Shown here: positions 21,488 to 34,006 of the stretch, piece after piece | How the letters are laid out: the number at the start of each line of letters is the position of its first letter | Numbering within the stretch: position 1 is the first letter of the stretch | Assembly: GCA_002794775.1 (NCBI GenBank) | Contig: NBAY01000067.1 | Coordinates: forward strand, 159,872-223,871 | Direction: 5' to 3' | DNA length: 64,000 nt | Origin: Porodaedalea pini | Taxonomy: Eukaryota > Basidiomycota > Agaricomycetes > Hymenochaetales > Hymenochaetaceae | Position numbers and translations under genes: made by a program | Notes under the pieces: model-generated | Seen by the model: only the letters and a program-made list of their open reading frames with translations | Database searches by the model: none | Told to the model about the DNA's origin: nothing

Positions 21488-23337
21488 TCAGATTGTCATG
21501 CCAAGGTTGACATGGACTGCCTTGACAGCGGTGTAGCTGTAGATGAGCATAACATTAGCTTGACGCAGCAGTGGGACTCTGAAGAAAACTGACTTCGCCA
21601 ACGCGTACTCGCCATTCTCGCGGCCTATCCCTGACTGCTTGTAGCCGCCGAACGGAATCTGGGTGTTAGTGCTATTTGTGCAGTTGATCCATGCAGTACC
21701 AGCCTGCAGACGATGAGCGACACGCAATGCGCGATCAATATTCTTGCTGAAGACAGAGGCGGCGAGACCATAGTGGGTGTCGTTCGCCTGCCTAATGGCG
21801 TCGTCCTCCGAGCTGAACTTGATCACGACGCCGACGGGCCCGAATATCTCCTCGCGCACGATCTTCATGTCCGGGCGCGTGTTGGTGAAGATAGTGGGCT
21901 GGATGAAGTAGCCTTCCTTGCCGTGCCGGCCGCCGCCCTGGTGAAGCGTCGCACCTTCCTCCTTGCCCGAGTCGATGTAGCCCATGATGCGCTAGAGAAA
22001 TATGTTAAGTTAGGGCACGGAGACAGCAGGCGAAAGGACTACGCACGTCGAACTGCAGCTGCGAGATCTGCGGGCCCTGGTAGGTGTCTTCGCCAAAGGG
22101 GTCGCCAAGTTTGAGTGACTGAGCTTTGGCCGTGAACTTCTGCAGGAACTCGTCGTAGATCTTCTCCTGCACAAATATGCGGGTACCCGCGCAACATGCC
22201 TGCCCGTGATTCCAGCTAAACAAGATGCGCGTCAGCCTATTTAAGACAACTGTTAAAGGCAACACACAAAACACCGTGAGCGGCCCAGTCGACCGCCTGG
22301 CCAATGTCAGCGTCATCAAATATGATGTTTGGACTCTTTCCGCCAAGCTCGAGAGAGACGTTCTTTAAGTTTGTCTTTGCAGAAGCCTCCATGATTTTTC
22401 GCCCAACAAGCGTGCTGCCTGTGAAAGCGACCTTATCAATGTTAGGATGCTCGGAGATTGCAGCGCCCGCGATGTTGCCAAAGCCATTCACGATGTTGAC
22501 AACGCCGGGTGGAAACCCGGCTTTCTCGATGAGGCCAACCATGCGCAGCGCGGTTAGGGGAGTGAACTCGCTCGGCTTAAGCACAATCGTATTGCCTGTC
22601 GCAAGCGCCGGGGCCACCTTCCACGTGAACATAAGAAGGGGGAAATTCCAAGGGATTATCTGTCCACAGACACCCATTGGCTCGTGGCGCGTATAAGCGA
22701 GCTTGGACTCGTCGGTTTCTATGACCCTGCCCTGATTTTTATCTGCCCAGCCGCCATAGTATCGTATGCACTGGATTGAGTGTGTCACATCTCCATTTTT
22801 AGCCCAGCTGAACGTCTTGCCTGTGAATCCAAGGAAAGAGTAATCATTAGGGCTGCCGTATTGAAAGCGAGACAGACGCACCGTTATCAAGTGCTTCAAT
22901 TGCAGCAAGCTCGTCGTGACAATCGTCCATAAGCGTTGCAAGCTTCATAAGTACTCTGCCGCGTTCGGCTCCAGGTACATTGAGGCCCCAGCGGGTGTCG
23001 TATGCTTCGCGCGCAGCCCTCACCGCAAGATCAATGTCCTTCACGGTCCCCATCGAGATCGTCGTGGTCACTTTTCCGGATGCTGTGTAGAGTAAATATC
23101 AGGCGAGCATAAAGTGGGAGGATGCGCATTGAATAATCGCACTGGGATTGACGACACTGCACAATAAAAACGAGCCATTAGCAATGTCAGAGTTGAGACT
23201 GGACGCGCTCTGACGAACTCATATGTCTCGCCGTCGACACCATCCACGGATTTTCCATTAATATAGAGACCGGTGCTGAAGGAGGTCTTCCCCTTGTAGA
23301 CAGGCGTGTCGAACTCGTAAGAGAAAGTCTGTGGCAT
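21488..23337 (-). CDS. NAD(P)-dependent aldehyde dehydrogenase
   Basis: Seven exons (23337-23219, 23156-23143, 23082-22882, 22820-22268, 22215-22047, 21991-21594, 21536-21488) join in phase to 500 residues. Exon 2 is only 14 nt. Signatures: [10 protein letters not shown] (cofactor-binding region), GFGNIAG, the active-site Glu motif LELGGKSPN, and [11 protein letters not shown] with the catalytic Cys at about 303-304. EEIFGPV and PFGGYKQSG are also present, and the end is [12 protein letters not shown]. This is the class 1/2 ALDH family, which oxidises acetaldehyde and other aldehydes to acids. No mitochondrial presequence is visible ([12 protein letters not shown]), which suggests a cytosolic enzyme. 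Confidence 0.95.
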
Positions 23338-24447
23338 GGTGGGAGGAAATGAGGAGAGGCAAGCAGCGTACTAAGCCCCGTTATAAGCTGTCGCGATCTT
23401 AGGCTCTCGTAAGTGACGCACATGGAAAATAACCCACAAAAGCTGGAAACGGTGACATCACACAAGTGTGAATTGGAAGGACTGAAAGGTGACCTTACCT
23501 TATCCCATGATCTCCCATGATACAAGGGGACCCAATGGGACCGAGCATAGAAGAGAGGGGTGAGAGGGCTGTGGACAAAAATATCAGGAGGAACTCCCGG
23601 CGATAACGGGAGTGCCATATCTCGTTACAGGACTGCGGAGCTCTGTGGTGCTGGTGGTCGCACTTGACTCTAGGACAGTGAAGGCGGAAATACTTGCGGA
23701 GGATCTTCAGACTTGAACCTTTTGAGTAAAAGTGGAGCACGAAGTTGCCAGACATCAAGAGAGCAAAGGTCTATGAATGAGTGACAGACGTCTTACATGT
23801 TATCTGAAATATGCGTACAGGCTAGACCGAAGCTCTGCGTATTGTGGAAGGCCAGGCGACAGAATCTCGACTTGTTCAAGGCCAGAAGTTCTTGGGGATT
23901 GATGAGTTCGACAAGTCTGATTCCTTCTTACCTCGAGAACGGGCCTAGGACGGGTCTCGAGCGCAGCTATAGCAAATTCGTGATGACTGTAATCTTGCCA
24001 TCTGAAGCTCGGCGCCATCTGTAGTATAATAACTCAATTTCATAAACGTACCTTTTCAGCGAGGAGAGAGCGAACGTACCTATGCGACTGAAGGATGATG
24101 CCTCATGCACTTTGGACCACGCATCTAGAACATGTTGACGAGTAATAAACTCATCAACATGGCCTGGAATGGTTGGAACTTCAATCACACTAGTAAATGA
24201 CACCAAAAACACATAGTACAGACGGGAGAAGGAGCGAGGTGGCCCGAAGGCAAATAGTATTCATTCAGCTACACGATGCCGCGCGGCAGCGAGCGTGAAC
24301 AAATTTTTCCGCGTCACAATTATCATCAGAGATTAGCATAAAGAAACCGTCCGCGCCTGCTCAACCAAGTCCACTCCGGACCTGTTCGACCCGCCCAGAT
24401 TCACCGTCGCAAGGGATGCGAAAGACGTTGAATGCTTCGCGATATGC
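23338..24447. other. Intergenic, ALDH promoter and SEC61 3' flank
   Basis: 1.1 kb without a supportable gene. Short minus-strand open frames at 23187-24212 have no motif. Confidence 0.5.
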
Positions 24448-26053
24448 TCATCCGAGGAGGTCCCCAAAAGCGGCCATCTCGGGACTGCCGGACTCACGGA
24501 TGCCGATCTCCCAGTCTGCACAAAGCAGTCAGTACGGAGAATATAACAGATCAAAAGAAAAACAACGTACAGCTGTAGATGATGGTGACTGCCATTAGAA
24601 TACCAGTTCCACTACCCAGCGCGCCCATTAAGTCAGCTGCGACAGAGAGTAGACCGAGGATAGCGCCGCCAAAGGCCGCCGCGGTCGGGATGACGCGCTT
24701 GAGCTCTTTGTACATCGACCCCTCGCGATGACCAGCCATGACCATCTGCTGGTCCTTCAACTGCTTCGCGACATCACGCGGCCCAGAACCAGACACCTCG
24801 ATCCATGTCTTCGAGAAGAGTGCGCAAACACTGATAGTAAAGATGATATAGATAGCTGTATGGATCGGATCGAGGAGCGCAGCACGCAGAGTGTGCGGGG
24901 GTGACATATAATAGGCGATACCACCCGTCGCCGCCAACTGAGGAGAGTCTTCCAGAGGCTCCCATACACCGAGAAGACGCACAAGAAGGTTTTCGGGGAA
25001 GCGAGAGGCGAGCATCTGAGATATGATGAAAACATTGGACGTAAGGGCAGATTCCAGCATGATGGGCATGTTCGATGTATAAAACAGCTTGACGGGATAC
25101 GAGCCTCGCTGACCACGGAACCGGTTGCTCTTCACGGGGATCTCCAGACGGAATCCCTGAAGGTAGATCACGGCACCAAAAACAACAGCGGTCGCGACGA
25201 GGTTCATGACATTCGGGAGGCGGTCGCGCCAGAATGCCTCGCGCAGCGCACGGCCCTTGTCGTTCCACGTGAATAGGAGATGGAAAAGCGCAACGACTGC
25301 GCCCTCAAATTCTGGTCCACGACCCGTGTTAACAGTTGTGGGCGAGAATGCCTTCCAAACAATAGACTCGCAAATGTTTGTCGCGATGAACAGTGAAATA
25401 CCGGAGCCGAGGCCGTAACCCTTCTGGAGGAGCTCGTCGAGGAGGATAACAATAAGTGCGGCTGCAACCAGCTGCAGAATAAGAAGAAGGCAGACACCGG
25501 GGCCAAGGGAGGAAGGCGAGCCGTAAAGACCGGTCAGGACATACACAGTCGCCTGACCAAGCGAGATGATGAGGGCGAAGACTGCCAGCGCGACGTGTCA
25601 ATCCACAAAAATCACGGAGAAACAAGAGACGGGGAATACGCACGCTTCTGCGCGCCACCAAAGAGAGCCCGATCCTCCTTCAAGCTGAAATCCACGTCAA
25701 TGAGGTTGGCGCCAGCAAGGAGCTGCATGATCATTCCGGATGTGACGATGGGACTGATTCCAAGTTCCATAAGCGTGCCACGATTCGACGCGAGGATGAC
25801 ACGCATCCAGTAGAGAGGGTCGGAGGAGTCGGAGGACATGATTCCGTAGAGGGGAATTTGGGAGCACACAAGGAAGATGAGGAGGGTGACCGCCGTCCAG
25901 AGCACCTTCTGGTTGAAGGGCACCTTCCGGTCAGGCGACGACACCTCTGGAAGAATGGGCAAGAATGGCCGTACGAGATTCAGAAACCGGACTGTGAGAG
26001 ATACAGTGAGTTCAGCGTCGACGATGGCAGCGACAGTACTTACAGCCGGACAT
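24448..26053 (-). CDS. SEC61: Protein translocon subunit Sec61 alpha
   Basis: Four exons (26053-26044, 25991-25644, 25581-24571, 24515-24448) join in phase to 478 residues, the usual length. The first exon is only 10 nt (MSG plus one base). Signatures: [15 protein letters not shown], the plug/TM2 region with [44 protein letters not shown] and, near the C-terminus, [18 protein letters not shown]. Ten hydrophobic spans are expected. It forms the ER channel for secretory and membrane proteins. Confidence 0.97.
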
Positions 26054-27117
26054 GGTGGACGACGCGAAGAAAGTGTGAGCTGCGTTGACGCGCTCGAATT
26101 CATTGACGTGTCACGTACGGCTGTTTCCGATTTATTTCAGGCTCCGATAAACACGCGTCTGAATGACTTTGTCTCTACTACATATGCCTCATGACTTTTA
26201 TTGGTCAATAACTGAAGGTTTCTCCAAATTCAAAAGATATCCTACAAGCTACGCAGGTGAATAAGGTCCAAAATATGCACAAAGGCACAAGAGAGATAGA
26301 TGAAAACCTACAGTATATCCACCAAAAGACGGAAAAGCAAATAATCATCCGTAAATAGTCATTAATACTGTAAGGAGCTAAGCACTTGCGGTCCATATCG
26401 CCTTTCGTGTTACTTGGAAAACATGGCCAGGTTCGCTCCCTTCTTCAGTAATCGGCGAAGAAAGTCAAAGATGCGAGATATCTTTCAAGCGATTTCTCTC
26501 TTCAGACATGTATAGCAGTCCCGAGCTTTAGCTGAGAAAGACAACAAACATCTAAACATGTTTCATTCAATGAACTGAATAAAAGTAAATCCTTCAAGGA
26601 GTTCGGCAGTTTCTCCGATATTTGCGCCTCATTATAGCTCCCTCTAGTGGTAAAAGGGAAGGTACGGGCCAAATGGCGCTTCGCGAGGAAGGAAATCTCT
26701 GTTACCCTAGATACAGACATTGTTAGGTGCTTTGAGCCTTCCATTAGAGCAGTTACTCGCCCCTGAATAAGGTCAATCACTGCGTGTTGAGGCTATCTAC
26801 GGAGGGGGAGCGCAGGTGTAAATAGTAAATCTGATGTAACCTAGCGTACACTATACTAGGTAATCTAAGCTAATGCGTTCCCAGGCAAAAAAAAAACGCG
26901 CTTTTCTCATCTGTCCGACCCCAGCTCAGATGAGCTCACGTAAATTAGACATAGATAAATTCAGATAGTCTACATTGATCTGTAAGGGGTCTTGTATATA
27001 TTAACTAGTTGCATCTGAATTACGAACGGCAAGGCCGTCTAATCTCATCTGGCAGAGACATTAAAATATTATAAAGAATTACTGTATTGGGCACGAAAAA
27101 TAAATACATATAAATAA
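26054..27117. other. SEC61 promoter and left flank of the CACTA-like element
   Basis: The first ~100 bp are the SEC61 promoter. A CACTA string occurs at 26849-26853, followed by ggtaatctaag; a similar ggtaatctaac is at 34241. The orientation is direct, not inverted, so a terminal inverted repeat is not proven. An A10 run lies near 26887. Confidence 0.4.
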
Positions 27118-27136
27118 CACGTCAATTATTGACGTG
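27118..27136. repeat. Perfect 9+9 palindrome (left subterminal)
   Basis: CACGTCAAT-T-ATTGACGTG, followed by cgcgtcgcg. It is possibly a transposase-binding site of the adjoining element. Confidence 0.6.
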
Positions 27137-27231
27137 CTAACATCGCGTCGCGTCAAAAAAAAAGATAGAAAAATGGATACAAAAGCAATCCCCCCCGGAC
27201 CACGTCATGCAGCAAGCCAGAATGAGCCCAC

Positions 27232-28696
27232 ATGAATCCCCCCTCTATTGACCCCCACCTCCTCGCTCTTGACTGCGTGCGGACTACCACTTCCCAAGCC
27301 TCCCGCGCGGTCTCTGTCCCAATCGGCACGCGCATAGCATGGCCATCTGGCCACGCGACGTCCTCTCCGCCGCCCCACAGCTCCTCTGAGTGGGGCTCAA
27401 GCTCCTCGGACATTCTCGAGGCGCTGCAGTTGCGCATCGAGCAGCTCAAGTCGCTTTCCGACGACCAGGATGCGAAGGTCGCCCGTCTTGAGGAGGCCAT
27501 CAGGGTACTCAAGCGCCGGGTTGAGGATGCGGGCTTGGATGCAGATGCAGATGACGAGGGACAGCAGAAGAAGAAAAAGAAGAAAAAGAAGAAAGGGTCA
27601 GCTGCTTGTGAAAGAATTCTGACAAAACAGAAACAGACCGAGCTTACTGAGAAGGAGAGGCAAGTCCACAAGGAACTCCTGGTACGTCGTTATTACTGCT
27701 TCCGAGGAATCTTGATGGACTAATACAAAAAGAATCTGGCCGGTATTGAGCTGAAGGCACTCTCAGGAACACCGGTTGACTCACCGACCCCTTCCAATAA
27801 CCTGCCGCCTGGTGAGCACCTCCTCCCTGATGGTCATCATCTCCTTGTCCCGGACTTCAAGAAGGATGTTACGGACCCTAACAATGACCGGCTAATAGAG
27901 CAAGCCGCTCATCTCATTTTTACCCAGAAATTGGGATCAGTAAGTAACTTTCTTGGTTTAATATATGCACTGCTAAGCTTACCCTTTTAACCGGCTATCC
28001 GTACAAGATAAGCCACAAGGAAGTCGCTTTCATGGAGCGGGATGTCCAATTTATTGCAAAGACCGCCTTTCGCAATTGGAAAGTGGCTTACATCTGCGAA
28101 ACCGACGATGCAGCGAGGGAAAAGGCCGCATCTCAGCTGAAGAAAGGCACACGGAATCAGCGGAAATGACAGGTAAGTATCCGTAAATCACTTACAGAAT
28201 TTGCTTGAAGGTCTTCATATCGACGTACTGCCTTTAATTAACTATTGTCCATTATTAGAAAAAAAAATGATCGACTCGAAACGAGAGAAGAGTACCTCAT
28301 CCAATATGGAGCCGATCCGACGCCGCTCTTGCTTACGGACTGGATGTCGGAGTACATTAGTGACCTAGATGAAGGCAACGATCATGAGAAGGGAATCCAC
28401 CGGCTCAAAGTCAGGGCCGCCGCAGGACTCACGCTTCAACACCAAGAAGACGACGATGTCATCTGGGAAAGGGTCCGACCGGCCTTCAGGTCCGAAAGTG
28501 TGAGTGTACCTTGTAGGAAAGCAGTTCTTCGGTACTCACTTCCTTTTTTTAGGTAAATACTGTTTACCAGAACCTTGACGAGCTGCGGAAGGCGAACAAA
28601 CGGGATGCCGGAAAGAAAAACGCGTTGAAAGGTGATGGTACAGTCTACTGGCAGACTCGGACCTGGTTGAGTTCGGCCACTGGGGGTTCACTCTAA
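27232..28696 (+). pseudogene. Transposon companion gene, broken, function unknown
   Basis: Five exon-like blocks (27232-27681, 27733-27939, 28008-28172, 28259-28499, 28553-28696). The first encodes a Ser/Pro-rich start, a predicted coiled coil (DILEALQLRIEQLKSL and on) and a Lys run. Later blocks are acidic and basic without a known domain. In block 3 the frame stops at TGA 28167-28169, just before a good donor site (CAG|gtaagt). Block 4 joins one base out of phase over an A9 run. TGA in place of CGA would be a CpG transition. Either the real protein ends at 28169 or the copy is dead. Its place next to the transposase suggests it belongs to the same element. Confidence 0.45.
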
Positions 28697-28717
28697 CGTG
28701 TCTGATGGAGGGGATAG

Positions 28718-29400
28718 TGTCAGGAAGTGTGGGGAAGTGTAATAGAATACTCGGGGCTAGGTGTCGACTCGAGGACGCGAGTACAAAGGACGACCGGCAA
28801 AACGTGCCTAAATGCGGTCGGAGAACAAAGGGCAACTACGATCTTGACAACCCGGGCTCGGAAACTCGCCAGTGAAGACAGGAATCGATACTATTCGTCG
28901 AGACGATTCTGAATCTGAAAAGACCTCGAGACGCGATGCAGAATTGATGGAGATATAGCAGTTGCGCTGGTTGCGGCTGGCGGAACGCACGGAACTCCCG
29001 GAACCAAAAGCTATTTTTGTAGCTCTACGACGCGGGCTCGGAATCGTGCAAGAAAAGACAATGTTCGAAAGCGATTTTCGACGAGATTAAGAATCTGAAG
29101 AGAGCTCGGGAAACGGATAAGAACTGAGGGCGATATAGCGAAAGCAAGATTTGGCCGAAAACGGGACTCGAGACGGAACGGACGGAACGACACTGAACGG
29201 CGACGGAGACGAGAACTAAAGACTGGGACTGACTCGGGGGAACTAAACTTGTTTTTTTTTGAGACATTTACATGAGTGTTTAAATAACCAACAGAGGGTT
29301 GAGCCTCTGAGCGGCGTACAAAGGACACAAAGACAGACCGGAGGCTCTAGCCAAACAACACCAAATAGCCGGAACTCGGAGCCGTAACTCGAGAACATGA
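28718..29400 (+). mobile_element. LTR-like insertion (candidate, 3' limit unknown)
   Basis: A purine run GGAGGGGATAG is followed directly by TGTCAGGAAGTG at 28718, the usual order of polypurine tract and LTR start. About 0.7 kb of coding-poor sequence follows. No partner LTR, target duplication or primer-binding site is visible, so this is weak. Confidence 0.25.
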
Positions 29401-29878
29401 GTAATTAAGCTTCGGGAGGCTCGGAACAATACCAGATGTGACCCAAAACGGACTTCGGTGGCTCACCGGTGCAGAACCAAGCTGTATGCATCGAGTTAAT
29501 ACTGCCAAACACTGAAACTGTCCTGAAATGCGTCGGGGATACTTGTAAGACTGTCCTGAGTCGAGTCAAACCTAATAGAGCCGATTCCGAGGCCAGCGGC
29601 ATCGGGATCTCCACAGCGTCCAATAAACGCGTCGACATCGGACGTGTCAACAATCGGATCCCGAATGTACTGCCATATCCGTTCATGGTGGATGAGGACT
29701 GGAGGAAAACATTCGTCGACGGAAAGACTCTCGACGAGCCCTTTGAGATGAAGCGCGACGATCCGGCGGGATTCGGTTCGAAAGAACAAGAAATTAGCAT
29801 GGACTAACAGTAAATGGCATTGTGACGCAGCTAGACAGACTAATGGTGGCGACGAAGGAGTTTGTAGTTGCTGCGAAC
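29401..29878 (-). other. Coding-like open stretch of unknown origin
   Basis: The minus strand is open from about 29800 to 29496, with a product that includes HHERIWQYIRDPIVDTSD and DAFIGRCGDPDAAG. It lies just 3' of the transposase stop. No family was recognised; it may be part of the transposon or of a nested element. Confidence 0.25.
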
Positions 29879-32800
29879 CTAGATAACAATATTGTCCTGT
29901 AGTTTTGATGTAAATTACGCAGCTGCGAATAGAATGAAAAAAACTTGTACATACCCGAGATAATCCTATTGTGACCCACACGGGCTTCGGCTCAACTTCA
30001 TTGTCATCATCATCATCTGTAAGTCTAGCGGCCCGCAAGTCTATTGTAGCACGGGCCGCTTGGGATTTAATAAGATTGGGAGTAATGAGTGGAGGCGGGC
30101 CTGCATCGCCTGGACGTGAATAATCATTATATTTCCAAAAAAAGACCTCGAGTTCAGGACTCAAGGCGTACATGTATTAGTACAGAATCTGAATTGAATT
30201 GGAAAAGAATTTGAACTTACTATGGATCCCATGTAGACGTGGGAGCATCTTCAAAACGGTGAAACCACCGGACTTGCACGAGTGTAGTCGGCCGTTCGAT
30301 TTGAAACTGCTGGTGGGTGAACACCACGATGATCTGGCCGACGTAAATATGGCCGTCAAACTCCATTTGTATGATGGAGTTTGGTGCATTCACTGGCGAA
30401 GTTGAGGGCGTCATTCGTCATCTGTCTATAATCAAATGGCCGTGAAACTTAGCTGAAGCAACTAGATAGTTGCTGGTAGATGTCCGCCTCGACGCCCTAG
30501 AGCATACGTTCGCCTCGAGATGAGCATCGGTGTAGTAATTAAGTAGCACTACCTGAGCACTGTCAGGTAGCATTTTCGTGACCGCTGGGCCGAGACAAGG
30601 TCTCTTGAAGCCCAAGTCGCCTATAAAATAAAAATAAAAATGCCTCTCAGAAAAGGCAACCCAGGAATTTGAGGACGAAGAACTTACAATCTCTCGTAAG
30701 GTTCTCAACTTCCTCCACCATCGAGGCCACAGACGCAACGGTGCCTCTGCTATCGGCATCCGCACCGAGCATAAGGAGAGCCGTCTCCCTAAGGCTATCG
30801 TCCTCGCCGCTTGGCGATGAGGCAAGAGAACGTAGCTATAATAATGTATAAATGTAGACAATTGCGCGGTTTTAAGCTAGACTTACTATCTCTCGAAGCT
30901 GCGCATCTTTAAAGAAGGCACACATGAACGAAGTTTCGATTTCACCGCCGTTGTGGTTGTTAGTCGTGAAACTCTTAAGTACTTTGTTGAGCCGTTCACT
31001 CGTGAAAGTCCAGAAGCCATATACAGGCCCGTAGTCGAGGATCTGTTCAAATAAGTGAGTGACCCAATGATGATTGGGCTTTACGTCGACCGCATGGATC
31101 TGCAAGCATATATACAGTCAATATTAATGATTAAAGAGGAAAAGATGTAAACTTACCGAGAGATAGCCTTCTAGATATTCTTCCAGAAGTGTTTGAGCTC
31201 GTGGGAGGTCGGCAACTCTAACGGAGCGGCCAAGGATGATTTTCAGGGCTGTAGCGAGCTTCAGGAAGTTGTCGGCGTCGTCAGGGTGCATACGAAGCTT
31301 CGGCCGTTCAGTTGCCTCCGTAGTCGGATCTAATTCATTTTTCTCCCATTTCTTGATCGCTTTGTCAAATTCTGCCTGCGCGAGCAGCTGCCACTCTCGC
31401 CAAATGAGAGGAATCTATTAGTCGAAATTAGATACGATTAGTTGAGCATAAAGTATAATTAATAGAGAATAAGATACAGAGAACTCACGATTACTGGACA
31501 ATATACAAGGACAAGAGCTTTGTACTCGTCTGTGGAGAGCAAGCCACCCGCAGGGTATCCGACTTGACCTGGGAGTCGGCCAACCCATGACGGCATCTCA
31601 AACTATCGAGATATTAAGTTAGTAGCTACTCTGCGAAGTTTTTATTTTACTTACCGTTCGAAGATAAGAGTGGACTTGATCCAACTCACACGGCTTCGCC
31701 GCCGTGCGCTCTCGCAGTGCCTTCCGACGGATCCAGGAGTTGAGCCAGTGGCAGCGGCATAGGCCTAATAAAACAGCATTATTTTTTGGATTTTAAACGA
31801 GGAGAATACTTACCAAGGAGAATGTTATGCATAGGATCGATTACGGACATCTTGACCGCATTGAAATAGGGCAGACGTGACATTGCGTAGTAGCGTGCGC
31901 CGTTCTCCCTGAAAAGTCCCTCGCGTTCGTCTGGTTCGTCGCCAGGCTCGGCGTCCTTGTAAGCCTGCGAGTGAGCGCGATGCTCAGCGTCTGTTCGAGC
32001 CTCATATTCTGTAAGGAAATATAAATGAAGAGATTACTACAAAAATAGAAGAAAAAAGCGAGCTTACTCCCGCTCTTCAAGCCATCTATCGAGGCCAAGT
32101 CGGCCCGAGGTATCTTGCAGCGGGTGCAAAAGCGAGTGGTCTGCGAGTGGTCTGCGAAGCCGCAGACTCGGCAGAGAGCCAGGTGGTCGCAACAGTCCGC
32201 AATGCAAACAATGCGGACGAGACGGCCTTTTGAATAGATAAGAAAAGATAAAAATACAAGTCCAAAACATATGTATATCGACTTACCGTTAGGATACCGA
32301 GGCGTATTTACGACTATTCCTTCTTTGTAAAGCCGTATCTTATTGTCGACGTCCGCTTCCAGGACGAACTGAAGCTCGTCGCATGTCGCCTCCTTCGGTC
32401 CAGGTATTATACCAGTTAGCAAGAGGTTTCCTGGCTGATATCTTAAGGGAACATAATTAATACTGAGTTAATTGCGAAAAAAATGAACAGTGACTTACTT
32501 GAGATGAACCGGAAGGTTTGCGACACAATGACAGAGGACCCCGGAGCTGTAGCTTGGGCCGTTCCTTCCTCGCTCGCCGCCAAAGCTTAAAGTAGAAAAA
32601 AACAAATATAATAATAATGTAAAATTGAAATAGGAAGGACTCACCCGTTGAAATGAAGAGTGAGACCGAGTCGAAGCTCGGAGGGATCTGGAGGGAAAAA
32701 AAAAAGAGAGCCATCTGCGGCTGGCATCGTGTTGTATACACGACCATCCCTGATGTCCTTCATTACACCGTCCTCCCGCTCTTCCAAAGCAAACCTGTCC

Positions 32801-33708
32801 AGTACATCCTCGAAACGGCACACGAAAGCCAGTAGCTGCGTGCTGAGAGGTTGAAAGGGAAACTTCAAGATAGGAGCATTCGTCAAGTCTTCATCCTTAT
32901 CGTTTGATCCATCGAAAGTGCTTCGAAGGCGAACCTTGGACTTGAAGAGAGGGAGTTCGCAATAGTCGCAGCTAAGATCACTCGGAGAGTCGGCTGGGTA
33001 GATTTGGCGGCAGGTTGGGCACATGGGAAGGGTCAGGAATTGGTCTCCGAGTCCTATATTGCTGAAAGCCGTCCTAAGAGTGGCAGCCGGTTTGTCACTA
33101 GGTAGAAAGTTCCCTAAGCGCAGAAAAATAACATGAAGAACATTGAGGATCAGGTTGCAAGCGCGGTGAGGGAGATGGAAGCGGAGGTTGAGACAAGAGA
33201 CGAGGAGGAGAACAATCTTCCAGAAAAAATAAGGCTCATCTGAAGAAAATAGATCACAAGCAGGAGGCGGAGGTTTAGGGATGTCAAAGCGGAACTTGAG
33301 ACTCTCTTGAGTATTGGTTATTTCTTCATCTTGACCGTCTTGACGTTCAGCAGGTGCGGAATTGCATGGGTCTGCTTCTTGTGGAGGTCGAGAGGGCTGT
33401 CCAACCGGTAGGTCTTGAGCGTCGTCGACATCCATCGCATCGTCGACATTGTTGGCAGCATCAAAAAAGAAACCTTGAGTAGAGTACTCGCCTTCATCCT
33501 TGCCTTCGTCCTGAGCTAGGTCTCCGACCCCAAGTGAGCTCCCACCCTCTCCTGAACCCACAAGTTCCTCCTCCTCACTCCACGGCTCGCAGTTGCTTGA
33601 GCTAGCGCACCCAGACGCAGTGTAAAGCCCCTGAGAGTATGACTGCGCGTGCTCTTGAGGGATCGTTGACAGTGGTTCTTCAACCACGATGGCGAGATTT
33701 GCAACCAC
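29879..33708 (-). pseudogene. CACTA-superfamily (Tnp2/Plavaka-like) transposase with one in-frame TGA
   Basis: Thirteen exons join in phase over 3126 nt (about 1040 codons): 33708-32645, 32585-32499, 32441-32287, 32226-32068, 32008-31814, 31764-31655, 31602-31489, 31414-31157, 31099-30887, 30835-30688, 30620-30221, 30159-29955, 29896-29879. Features: an N-terminal CPTCRQIYP...CDYC zinc-knuckle-like site; GIIPGPKEA; RLVRIVCIADCCDHLA, RVCGFADHSQ and FCTRCKIP; VIDPMHNILLG; and NHHWVTHLFEQILDYGPVYGFW followed by ERLNKVLKSF. These blocks are typical of agaricomycete transposases related to Tnp2. One stop, TGA 30420-30418 between R and R codons, interrupts exon 11; every other junction is intact. 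The start is uncertain because an in-phase ATG in another frame lies at 33806. Confidence 0.7.
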
Positions 33709-33968
33709 TTGTAATCCAGCGTTGATGGCGACCTTTCGTTTTTGGTGGGACCGCCATGTTGTGTACGGAAGGAGTTGGCCTTGCGGGTTTCCGGAGTTCG
33801 TGACACACGGCGCGCAGCCGCAGCGCCTATTCTTTCTATTGTACTATAATAGGAAGTTAGTTTTGTATACTAGTACTGACAGAATAATTTGCTGTACTTA
33901 CATGTGGCATCGATGGACAGCGAGGCGGCGGTTGAGAATAAAGGAGAATAATATTATAATGTATATGC

Positions 33969-34006
33969 ACGCGTCGCGACGCGTATGCGACTCGATCGCG
34001 ATCGAG
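33969..34006. repeat. Two adjacent 16-bp perfect palindromes (right subterminal)
   Basis: ACGCGTCGCGACGCGT (33969-33984) and CTCGATCGCGATCGAG (33991-34006) lie upstream of the transposase gene. The left end carries a related cgcgtcgcg motif near 27144. Confidence 0.7.

Larger units (their letters stand above)
27118..34006. mobile_element. CACTA/Plavaka-like DNA transposon, decayed (ends approximate)
   Basis: The segment holds a companion gene on plus (27232-28696), an LTR-like insertion (from 28718) and a transposase gene on minus (29879-33708). Palindromes near both limits (27118-27136; 33969-33984 and 33991-34006) and shared cgcgtcgcg motifs look like subterminal transposase-binding repeats. 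The terminal inverted repeats and target-site duplication could not be located by eye, so the limits given are those of the palindromes. Confidence 0.5.

Noticed and set aside
26849..26853. CACTA string as the left terminus of the transposon
   Set aside because: No inverted TAGTG counterpart with matching sequence was found on the right; the shared ggtaatctaa is in direct orientation.
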